A stretch of DNA of 22,053 nucleotides, taken from CAYTGM01 sp964437365 (lineage in GTDB: Bacteria > Sumerlaeota > Sumerlaeia > SLMS01). Position numbers and translations under genes: made by a program. Positions 16,199-22,053 of the stretch are shown here, piece by piece. The notes below the pieces were generated by a model. It saw only the letters and a list, made by a program, of their open reading frames with translations. It had not been told where the DNA came from and ran no database searches. How positions within the stretch are numbered: the first letter of the stretch is position 1; every line of letters starts with the position of its first letter. The stretch spans positions 1 to 22,053 of the forward strand of contig CAYTGM010000039.1 in assembly GCA_964437365.1 (NCBI GenBank), read 5' to 3'.

Positions 16199-16879
16199 AT
16201 GAATAACGCATTACAATTTCTCAATGAATCTGATAAGAAGTCTGTCGAACAGGCAATCGCCGAGGCGGAGAAGCTGACCTCTGCAGAGATCGTCTGTGCA
16301 GTCGCGACAGAGTCCGGACGCTATGATCGTGCGGAGGCTTATTGTGGTTTGCTCGGCAGTGTCATTTCTCTTGGAGTCTTACACTGGATTGTCTATCAGA
16401 TATCTGTTCAAAATGGCGGCTGGGAAATCACGGCAGCTCCTATAGGCTGGCAGATCGCAGCGGTTGTTTTCGGCTTTATCGCAGGAAACATTAAAGCCAG
16501 TTATATCCACTCCATTCGTCGATTCTTTACATCCGCAACCGAGATGGATCAAGAGGTCGAACGAGCAGCCTCCTATATCTTTCGCAGCAAGGGTCTCTCT
16601 CGGACAGAAGAGGGAGGAGGTGTCCTTCTCTATCTTTCGCTCTTTGAACGACGTCTGTATGTACTGACGGATGAAGGTGTGCAAAAAGTGACGGGGCCAG
16701 AGTTTGCTGGAGAGCTCCGTGACCTTGCACAAGCCGAGTTGCGTACAAATAACCGAGCAGATGCTCTGATCAAACCAGTCAAGCGCGCAGCAGAAGCGTT
16801 AAAGGAATCCATCCCTTGCAAAGCCGATGATGAAGACGAATTGAGTAACGAAGTGATTCTCATTCATCCCCGACCATAA
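16199..16879 (+). CDS. Second TPM-domain membrane protein, with the domain split by two membrane helices
   Basis: A 226-residue protein whose start is 14 bases after the stop of the first TPM gene, so the two form an operon. The N-terminal part (about 10-45) has the TPM opening VEQAIAEAEKLTSAEIVCAV. Two hydrophobic helices follow (about 47-69 and 80-97), and then the second half of the domain (about 117-205) with EVERAASYIFRSKGL, GGGVLLYLSLFERRLYVLTD and a long terminal helix. This helix-interrupted layout is typical of the second TPM protein in LemA-TPM-TPM clusters. Here no LemA gene is next to the pair. The TPM halves should face the cytosol, while the first protein's domain faces outward. 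Confidence 0.85.
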   Translation: MNNALQFLNESDKKSVEQAIAEAEKLTSAEIVCAVATESGRYDRAEAYCGLLGSVISLGVLHWIVYQISVQNGGWEITAAPIGWQIAAVVFGFIAGNIKASYIHSIRRFFTSATEMDQEVERAASYIFRSKGLSRTEEGGGVLLYLSLFERRLYVLTDEGVQKVTGPEFAGELRDLAQAELRTNNRADALIKPVKRAAEALKESIPCKADDEDELSNEVILIHPRP

Positions 16880-16934
16880 GTGGGGCTATACAATAGATGG
16901 GAAGACAAACGAGCTTGCTTAAGAAAGAATCTTA

Positions 16935-17137
16935 AACCACAGACCCAAACAGATAGACACGGGTAGAGTGAGTCACTGCAACTCGCATAAGACGTCACTT
17001 TCTCCCGAGCCCCGCTCGTCCCTTTTCACCCAAACCCTGGACGACGGCACCACTATAGATTATCCCAGCGTAGTGACATACCTGGGATCGCTCGATCTCC
17101 TGATCGGCCTGTATATAATATTATCACCTAACTTCAT
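16935..17137 (+). repeat. Intergenic repeat, copy A
   Basis: Starts AACCACAGAC, but the first 60 bp have diverged. From 16996 to about 17120 it is nearly identical to copy C (about six differences over roughly 125 bp, counted by eye). It holds a CGAG/CTCG stem (17006-17018), a 7-bp ATCCCAG/CTGGGAT stem (17062-17088) and a CGATC-TCCT-GATCG hairpin (17093-17106), then GTATATAATA. Confidence 0.8.
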
Positions 17138-17144
17138 TTATCGA

Positions 17145-17346
17145 ACCACGGACAAGACACGGAGACACAGAGGAAATGAGAACCTCTTCATCATAAGACA
17201 CGACGGACAATCCCATCTTTGAGAACAGGAACTTTAAAGTTGATGAGGAGTCCAACCTGAATTGATCTAAGTCGTGAAACCGATAATCTTCTTCGACGGC
17301 TTCTGAATAATTGAACTCACACTCCGTGCCTCCGTATCTCAGTGGT
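17145..17346 (-). repeat. Imperfect inverted repeats around the GxxExxY remnant
   Basis: The right end, read on the minus strand, begins ACCACTGAGATACGGAGGC (17346 down to 17322). The left end, read on the plus strand, begins ACCACGGACAAGACACGGAG (17145-17172). Both are ACCACGGAG-type sequences pointing inward, so the 202-bp unit looks like a shortened element with terminal inverted repeats. Confidence 0.6.
17191..17256 (-). pseudogene. 3' end of a GxxExxY-family gene (remnant)
   Basis: On the minus strand, 21 codons plus a stop encode V followed by GLLINFKVPVLKDGIVRRVL. I recognise this as the C-terminal strand and tail of GxxExxY proteins (PDDEXK_3-like, normally about 125-135 residues). 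The rest of the domain, including the name-giving N-terminal motif, is missing: the frame upstream is unrelated within about 20 codons and the inverted repeat is reached 66 bp further on. A longer open frame in another phase reads through this stretch but encodes nothing recognisable. I call this a decayed gene with a large internal deletion. Confidence 0.65.
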
Positions 17347-17444
17347 GAACCTTGCAATACTATGGGTCATTCAAATGAGACTCACTTCGTACTGGAAGCC
17401 CTTCACCTTATATAAACATATAATCTCTACGTACATTGACATTC

Positions 17445-17641
17445 ACCACTTAGTTACGGATGAACACTGATTAAATGATCAGAGCAAACGTCAGAAGGAA
17501 CCACTATCTCCCGAGCTCTGCGAGGCTCTTCACTCAAACCTGAGACAATGACACCGCTACAATTCTCCTCAGCGGGGCAGCACCCCTGGGACCGCTCGAT
17601 CTCCTGATCGGCTTGTATATAATATCAGCTCCTAACTTCAT
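17445..17641 (+). repeat. Intergenic repeat, copy B (diverged centre)
   Basis: The head (TTACGGATGAACACTGATTA, then AGAGCAAACGTCAGAAGGAACC) matches copy C. The centre has diverged, but the hairpin box CTCGATCTCCTGATCGG is unchanged (17595-17611). The first stem is replaced by GAGC/GCTC (17513-17528) and the second by GGGG-CAGCA-CCCC (about 17574-17586). The end CCTAACTTCAT matches copy A. Confidence 0.8.
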
Positions 17642-17647
17642 GTATTA

Positions 17648-17834
17648 AACCACAGATTCACACCGATGAACACTGATTAAATGACCAGAGCAAACGCCAG
17701 AAGGAACCACTTTCTCCCGAGCCCGCTCGTTCCTTTTCACCCAAACCCCGGACGACGGCACCACTATAGATTATCCCAGCGTAGTGACATACCTGAGATC
17801 GCTCGATCTCCTGATCGGTCTGTATATATAATAC
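17648..17834 (+). repeat. Intergenic repeat, copy C (most complete)
   Basis: Begins AACCACAGATTCACACCGAT and continues with the head shared with copy B and the body shared with copy A. It is only 6 bp after copy B, so B and C are in tandem. The stems are CGAG-CCCG-CTCG (17718-17729), ATCCCAG/CTGAGAT with one mismatch (17773-17799) and CGATC-TCCT-GATCG (17804-17817). Confidence 0.8.
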
Positions 17835-17852
17835 TCGAAACTTCAAAGTTGA

Positions 17853-17883
17853 AACCACTGATTCGCAACGATAAATACAGATC
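17853..17883 (+). repeat. Solo repeat head
   Basis: AACCACTGATTCGCAACGAT followed by AAATACAGATC resembles the head of copy C (AACCACAGATTCACACCGAT, then GAACACTGATT), but no repeat body follows. Confidence 0.45.
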
Positions 17884-18000
17884 AATTGCCCTGTCCGAAC
17901 CCTGAGCCCAAAATGAATTTAGGGTCTAGCCATGAAGAACTGTGGCCAAAGCACACACGTCTGTATTGATGGCTGGAAGATTTCATTACCTGACTAAACT

Positions 18001-18030
18001 TCTCTCTGCGCCACTGCGCCGCTGCGGGAG
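18001..18030 (-). repeat. Isolated GCGCAG-type repeat end, inverted
   Basis: On the minus strand the sequence is CTCCCGCAGCGGCGCAGTGG followed by CGCAGAGAGA. It is built of short GCGCAG-like units, like the GxxExxY-associated ends, and lies in the opposite orientation to copies A-C. It may be the remaining end of another element. Confidence 0.4.
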
Positions 18031-18184
18031 ATTTATCACCCCTGACTTCCTTTACGGCAAGTTGCTGGCAAACCACCTCTTTCTTGACCGTGCTATGCAT
18101 GGGCATTGATATGCAATGCCAAATCATGAATGATAAAGCCAGAGGTCCTGACAGTACATGGAAAATCGTGGATAGCTCCTTCGG

Positions 18185-18216
18185 AAGCCCCCCTGGGAAC
18201 GCCGATCGATGATCGC
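18185..18216 (+). repeat. Degenerate fourth copy of the repeat box
   Basis: CCCCTGGGAACGCCGATCGA followed by TGATCG aligns with CCCCTGGGACCGCTCGATCT of copy B. The hairpin arms CGATC and GATCG (18203-18207, 18211-18215) are intact, although the loop has changed from TCCT to GAT. Confidence 0.5.
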
Positions 18217-18247
18217 TGCAGTTAAAGGGAAACCCATTGTCTACTAA

Positions 18248-18280
18248 AACATTACTGATTCACACAGATAAACACCGACC
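18248..18280 (+). repeat. Second solo repeat head
   Basis: AACATTACTGATTCACACAG followed by ATAAACACCGACC resembles the head of copy C. A short AT-rich CTGTGTATATAAGG follows, like the GTATATAATA end of the full copies. Confidence 0.4.
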
Positions 18281-18500
18281 ATTCCTGTGTATATAAGGAT
18301 ATCTTAAAGGTGTAGTGTATGGCGTGAAACTGTTTGAGTCAGAACTCGGCGCCTTTACTTTTTGCCAACGTTATCATGCCCAGAGAAGGATTAGAAAACA
18401 CCGGAGATCGACAACACCTTGACTAAACGTGAACAACTACCAGATAGTCATGAAATGACACTTACTTTGAACCGATGATCGCACCTGTGTATCTCAACAA

Positions 18501-18521
18501 CTTCGTCGCGCAACGACGAAG
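18501..18521. repeat. Perfect 8-bp hairpin
   Basis: CTTCGTCG, a CGCAA loop, then CGACGAAG. No T-run follows on either strand and the nearest upstream gene is 1.6 kb away, so it is not a normal terminator. Its role is unknown. Confidence 0.5.
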
Positions 18522-18716
18522 CCCTATGAGGTTCACAGTTTTGTGCAGTAAGTCGGATGATGGTCTGTCGAGACGCAACAAAGTCAACGATCAATCAAGG
18601 CTCTGAAATTCGCAGATATTCCTCCCAACAGCAGATGCATTTTTTGATTGCCTTGCAGTAATTTAATCGGAATCTGGCATCATTGGAAAATCAGAGCATG
18701 ATGGCTCAAAATAAGA

Positions 18717-18721
18717 AAGGA
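18717..18721 (+). promoter_or_regulatory. Ribosome binding site that sets the start at 18728
   Basis: AAGGA lies 6 bases before ATG at 18728, where a signal peptide begins. The open frame's first ATG at 18683 has no such site and would bury the signal. Confidence 0.65.
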
Positions 18722-18727
18722 AACACC

Positions 18728-19597
18728 ATGAAGTGTAATCCGATCGGATACCTATTGGTCTTCTTAATGACCATTGCACCAACAGCACTAATTGCTGACT
18801 TGAATTTGCCTGAAAATTGGGAAGAGATGGAGATTGAAGCCAAGTGGACCTCTACCAGAATTTCATTTGATAAAATCATCGAGGACCTTTCCGATGACAG
18901 TTCTCATTTTGGGTACGAAATGAATGTCCGTTGGGGAGGAATTCCGAGGAAGTTCATTGATCATTACTATGATACAGAGCAGGGAGAGTTGATGGAATCA
19001 TCACACGCACTGCGTCATCGAACTCGACTAACATCCGCACCACGGACTGATTCTAGGAATCTATCCACTCTCCTGAACTGCACTTGGAAAAAGGACTGGG
19101 AGCGGATACAATACAAAAGCACGCCTATAAGACAGGGGGCCATCTGGTTTCGAAAAGAGGTTGGAGATTGTAAGATATACGACGAAGACAGCGAAGATTT
19201 GTGCGCAGGCATCAGTTCTGCATATGCATTAGAGATCATCACAAGTCCTGACATTGAACACGAAGCCTTGTCCATGATGATAGCTGATCATCCAAGCATA
19301 GATAGATCAACTCTAAAACCATACCTGACCGTGACAGATTTCCGCTACCGTGTAGAGTTCAGGATTGATGGTGAGGCAATTTTAGAACTCAGCATGGACC
19401 ACCTGATTTCAGAAAATCTGGTAACGGGAATGATCGTCCGGGACTATGAAGTTGAACTTGAGCTCATTGCTGATGCTCCGACTGCGGAAAACCTGGAGGA
19501 GCTCTTTCGCCTATCTAATTTGATTGAAGATAAATATGAACTCATTCCTTCTTCAAGAAGTAAAGGTGGGAATGAAATCCCTGATCGGAGCACTTGA
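18728..19597 (+). CDS. Exported CYTH-domain (triphosphate tunnel metalloenzyme-like) protein
   Basis: A 289-residue protein. Residues 1-23 are a signal peptide (GYLLVFLMTIAPTALIA). The mature part opens with MEIEAKW (34-40), containing ExExK (Glu35, Glu37, Lys39), the hallmark of CYTH domains. Further CYTH-like positions follow in order: HYYDTEQGEL (79-88), RHRTR (96-100), WKKDW (120-124), FRKEV (141-145), YRVEF (207-211), ILELSMDH (218-225), YEVELEL (240-246) and a terminal helix about 252-272. Known members (ThiT, class IV adenylate cyclases, inorganic triphosphatases) hydrolyse or cyclise triphosphates in the cytosol, so export is unusual. The substrate cannot be inferred. It stands alone, after the repeat tract, and converges on the lipoprotein gene. 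Confidence 0.65.
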   Translation: MKCNPIGYLLVFLMTIAPTALIADLNLPENWEEMEIEAKWTSTRISFDKIIEDLSDDSSHFGYEMNVRWGGIPRKFIDHYYDTEQGELMESSHALRHRTRLTSAPRTDSRNLSTLLNCTWKKDWERIQYKSTPIRQGAIWFRKEVGDCKIYDEDSEDLCAGISSAYALEIITSPDIEHEALSMMIADHPSIDRSTLKPYLTVTDFRYRVEFRIDGEAILELSMDHLISENLVTGMIVRDYEVELELIADAPTAENLEELFRLSNLIEDKYELIPSSRSKGGNEIPDRST

Positions 19598-19805
19598 AGC
19601 GTCCGTATTATTCCTGCCATTGGATGATTCACGTATATCCTAAAACAAAGTAAAGAACTTCAAATAAACTGATCTCCAAGCGCTCTGCTTGTCATTCCTG
19701 ATAGATTTCAGTCAACTCAAGAGGGGTCGAATCAACAGACGAAGCACCTTAGAATTCGATTTTGGGGTTAAAGCAGGAGTTAACTGCGAATAGGTTCATG
19801 CCCGT

Positions 19806-20828
19806 CTAGTTGTGCGTTGGGCGGCTGAGCGCATTTTCTTCAGGGATCATCTTCGATTTCTCCCAGACATCCTCATTTGAGTAGGGTTTGAACTCTAACC
19901 GAAACACTGTATTGCCATCGTATAGGCGTTCATGCACCAATGGGACTTCGGCATGGGAATCTGCAGTTTCATAGAAGTATTCGATGTCGAAAGGCCCTGC
20001 CCCTTCAATTATCTCATCGATTTTTTTCTTCGCTGACATTGCAGCGCCTTTCTTAGCGAGTGTTAGTAGCGCATCAACTGTACCGTCGCTTAGCTCTACA
20101 ATATCGACAAGCAATTCGAGGTCCTTTAATTCAAAGTCACCCTCCTTGCCAATTTTCTTTTGTAATTTTCTGAGGTTCCTGAACGCATTCTCTTCTAAAA
20201 CCATAACTTTTAAATATATGTTACTTCCTGGTTTCTGAATTGAAATTGGCCAAAGATACTTTCCGTTACTTTGAGAACCTACCTTAGATGAGATTTCACG
20301 TATCGGTAGCTCGGCGCCTTCAGCATCAATTTTATCCCAATCAACTTCTGGCACTATCTGAGATTCCGTATAGCCAAACCAGCAGGAATAGTTTACATCA
20401 GCAGGTAGGTTTTCTGGGTTAAAGTTCAGAGAAAAAGCGTTTGGCTTTCCTTCCTCCCATTGCCCCATATCCAGTTTGAGTGGGTCTCTAAAAACCGCTT
20501 GTATTTGATCAAAGTCTTCTTCATTTCCGTACTCAACCATAACGAAAAAGAGAGTGTACTCGTTGACTTCGCTAGGTTTGCCGCCCGCCCATTTTACTGC
20601 AAGCCACGTCGGCCAAATACCCTTCCTGAAGATTCCGCCCGCAGATTTACTTATCCGAAAGTCTTCTATACAGAGGTATTCTCCACTTTCGAAATTAGAA
20701 GCTGAAAAAGCTCCATATTCAGGTCCTTTTTCTACTGTTCTCATATCTTGATAGTAACCAATTTTGGCACATGAGCATAGGGCTACAGTGATGAGAAGCA
20801 ATCCGCAAAGGGGTATTAACCGATTCAT
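19806..20828 (-). CDS. Lipoprotein of unknown function
   Basis: A 340-residue protein with a lipoprotein signal: MNRLIPLCGLLLITVALCSC, lipobox LCSC, predicted lipidated Cys20. The mature part alternates beta-rich stretches (such as YTLFFVMVEYG about 91-101 and YLKVMVLEENAF about 206-217) with a charged helical region at about 218-275 (LRKLQKKIGKEG, LLTLAKKGAAMSAKKKIDEI). The C-terminal part again looks beta-rich (TVFRLEFKPYS). I do not recognise a family. The start has AGAGGA 8 bases upstream. It is divergent from the integrase gene across a 127-bp AT-rich gap, and convergent with the CYTH gene. It is probably anchored in the outer or inner membrane; nothing in the context suggests its task. 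Confidence 0.8.
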   Translation of the reverse strand: MNRLIPLCGLLLITVALCSCAKIGYYQDMRTVEKGPEYGAFSASNFESGEYLCIEDFRISKSAGGIFRKGIWPTWLAVKWAGGKPSEVNEYTLFFVMVEYGNEEDFDQIQAVFRDPLKLDMGQWEEGKPNAFSLNFNPENLPADVNYSCWFGYTESQIVPEVDWDKIDAEGAELPIREISSKVGSQSNGKYLWPISIQKPGSNIYLKVMVLEENAFRNLRKLQKKIGKEGDFELKDLELLVDIVELSDGTVDALLTLAKKGAAMSAKKKIDEIIEGAGPFDIEYFYETADSHAEVPLVHERLYDGNTVFRLEFKPYSNEDVWEKSKMIPEENALSRPTHN

Positions 20829-20955
20829 CTACTAGTCCTCTCAAGATTCTGAAATGACATTAGGTTTTTGTATATAACTTATCTTTATATAAAATTAAAG
20901 CGTCACTTTGGATACCCGTCAAGCAAAATTGTGAAACATTAGATCTACTTCACAT

Positions 20956-21993
20956 GTGGGAAAGCTTACCCAGAAGCCAAAGGAGATTCCAACCCTAGCC
21001 AAATTTATTAATACTTACGACCAACAACAGCTCGCAGACCGCAAACCCAAGACGCGCACCCGCACTCTACTCACCTTACGACAGTTCCAAGACTTTATCG
21101 GCAGAAAGGGCAAAGTCCGTATAGATGGCATAACAGTGCAACGTATTGAAGAGTTTAAGGCCATGCGACTGGAAACCTGTAAGCCTGCCACCGTTAATCG
21201 TGACCTGGAGGTGATAAGGGGCTTATTCTCTGCCGCTGTAAATTACGATCTATTGCCGGACAATCCCGTCAGCAAAGTGAAGAAGGTGAAGCAGACGGAA
21301 AGGCAGGTCGTATTCCTGGAGTCTGGCGAGCAAGCAGCTCTCATACAGGCCGCTCAGACGCTCCCAGCTCGTTCATTGGCACACACACCTTATTTGCCTG
21401 TGATGATCGTCCTGTGTCTAAATACGGGCATCCGACGGGGAGAGCTGTTCCACTTACGCTGGCGTCATGTGGATATAGATGCCAAAAGGCTGTATGTGTG
21501 TAATGATGATGGCTTTCAGACGAAGTCGGGCAAGGATCGCGTCATCGGTCTGAATAAGAAGGCGATAGAAGCTCTATTGCAGTGGAAGCAGTGGTTTGTT
21601 GATGAGAAGGAACGAGCTGAGCGATTATTGACGCTTAATGGCAGGCAAAGGAATGAGCGTGGGCATCGTCGTCTAGACATGCTTGAGCGATTACGTCCCA
21701 TGCCAGAGCGGCTTGTGTTTCCTTCTTTGAAAGTATTTAATAAAGACGGCAGCCCCAAAGTGCTGGAGAATGTTGATAGTGGCTTTGAGCGAGCTGTTGA
21801 GCTGGCGGGCATTAAGCGGAAGATTGGACTTCATGTTCTGCGTCATACATTTGCGGTTAATCTCTGCCGAGCTGGAGTGCCGTTGTATCAGATCAGTAAA
21901 TTGATGGGTCATGCCAGCGTGCAGACGACAGAGATGCATTATCTACGGTTTGCTAAGGATGAGGCCATTGATGTGGTGGATGTGTTGGTTTAG
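20956..21993 (+). CDS. Tyrosine recombinase / phage-type integrase
   Basis: A 345-residue site-specific recombinase. About residues 11-105 form the SAM-like core-binding domain (IPTLAKFINTYDQQQL, ATVNRDLEVIRGLFSAA, NPVSKVKK). About 118-345 form the catalytic domain with the full residue set: Arg160 in NTGIRRGEL, Lys190 in TKSGKDR, His293 and Arg296 in HVLRH, His319 in MGHAS and the nucleophile Tyr329 in HYLRF. All key residues are intact, so it should be active. A polar insertion at about 215-250 separates the catalytic Lys from the HxxRH motif. It starts with GTG and has no visible ribosome site, and it lacks the extra N-terminal arm-binding domain seen in many phage integrases. Its attachment sites are not visible in this window. 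Confidence 0.9.
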   Translation: MGKLTQKPKEIPTLAKFINTYDQQQLADRKPKTRTRTLLTLRQFQDFIGRKGKVRIDGITVQRIEEFKAMRLETCKPATVNRDLEVIRGLFSAAVNYDLLPDNPVSKVKKVKQTERQVVFLESGEQAALIQAAQTLPARSLAHTPYLPVMIVLCLNTGIRRGELFHLRWRHVDIDAKRLYVCNDDGFQTKSGKDRVIGLNKKAIEALLQWKQWFVDEKERAERLLTLNGRQRNERGHRRLDMLERLRPMPERLVFPSLKVFNKDGSPKVLENVDSGFERAVELAGIKRKIGLHVLRHTFAVNLCRAGVPLYQISKLMGHASVQTTEMHYLRFAKDEAIDVVDVLV

Positions 21994-22053
21994 TTTTGGG
22001 TTGATTGGGTTTGTTCCCTCCTCAAATACATCACATACTTATAGTACGACTTT

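Larger units (their letters stand above)
16880..18727. other. Gene-free 1.85-kb repeat tract
   Basis: No open frame here looks like a gene; the short ones run through repeats. The tract contains three copies of a roughly 200-bp repeat, one degenerate copy, solo repeat heads, a GxxExxY gene remnant between inverted repeats, and a perfect 8-bp hairpin at 18501-18521. No tRNA or rRNA was seen. From about 18285 to 18680, apart from that hairpin, I see nothing. Confidence 0.75.

Noticed and set aside
16968..18127. Five short open frames inside the repeat tract
   Set aside because: They run across repeat copies in several phases, are not preserved between copies A, B and C, and encode nothing recognisable. 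The only protein-like trace is the GxxExxY end, in a different frame.
19816..19822. GTTGGGC, resembling an integron attC core site, near an integrase gene
   Set aside because: No matching partner core lies at a suitable distance, and the recombinase does not look like an integron integrase.
1..22053. CRISPR arrays, tRNA and rRNA genes
   Set aside because: No regularly spaced short repeats with unique spacers, no GTTCGANTCC-type tRNA arm and no rRNA-like conserved stretch were seen; the 16.9-18.2 kb repeats are too long and irregular for CRISPR.

Overview
The window reads like chromosomal accessory DNA from a free-living, Gram-negative, probably aquatic bacterium of moderate GC content. The strongest hints are the many Sec-exported modular proteins (a beta-helix protein with DNRLRE-like and FN3 modules, a choice-of-anchor Q protein, BNR-like and FG-GAP propellers), a lipoprotein, and intergenic ACCACGGAG-type repeats beside a GxxExxY remnant. 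I associate that mix with PVC-group genomes (Verrucomicrobiota, Lentisphaerota) and similar environmental lineages, but nothing here fixes the phylum. I found no rRNA, tRNA or CRISPR array.

Layout. 1-2.9 kb: the start of a membrane protein, a two-gene operon (zinc-type alcohol dehydrogenase-like oxidoreductase plus a small conserved protein joined by an ATGA overlap), a small three-helix membrane protein and a DinB-family protein. 2.9-12 kb: four exported proteins, namely a 1408-residue beta-helix/DNRLRE/FN3/Ig-like protein, a DUF3300-like protein with a coiled coil and Gly-rich tail, a seven-repeat BNR-like propeller and an FG-GAP propeller. 12-14.2 kb: a coiled-coil/zinc-ribbon protein and a choice-of-anchor Q beta-helix gene split by a frameshift at a run of seven G. 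14.4-16.9 kb: a SUKH (SMI1/KNR4) protein and two TPM-domain membrane proteins in tandem.

16.9-18.7 kb holds no credible gene. It carries three copies of a roughly 200-bp repeat with conserved short inverted repeats, a fourth degenerate copy, solo repeat heads, and the 3' end of a GxxExxY gene between imperfect inverted repeats. This is the least explained part of the window. 18.7-22 kb: a CYTH-domain protein that unusually has a signal peptide, an unrecognised lipoprotein, and a tyrosine recombinase.

The genes do not form one pathway. Clear transcriptional couplings are the oxidoreductase/small-protein pair and the TPM pair; most other genes are single units, many divergent or convergent. 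The common theme is the cell envelope and exterior, next to signs of genome plasticity (integrase, repeat tract, GxxExxY remnant, homopolymer frameshift). All family calls come from reading the sequence by eye, without database searches.
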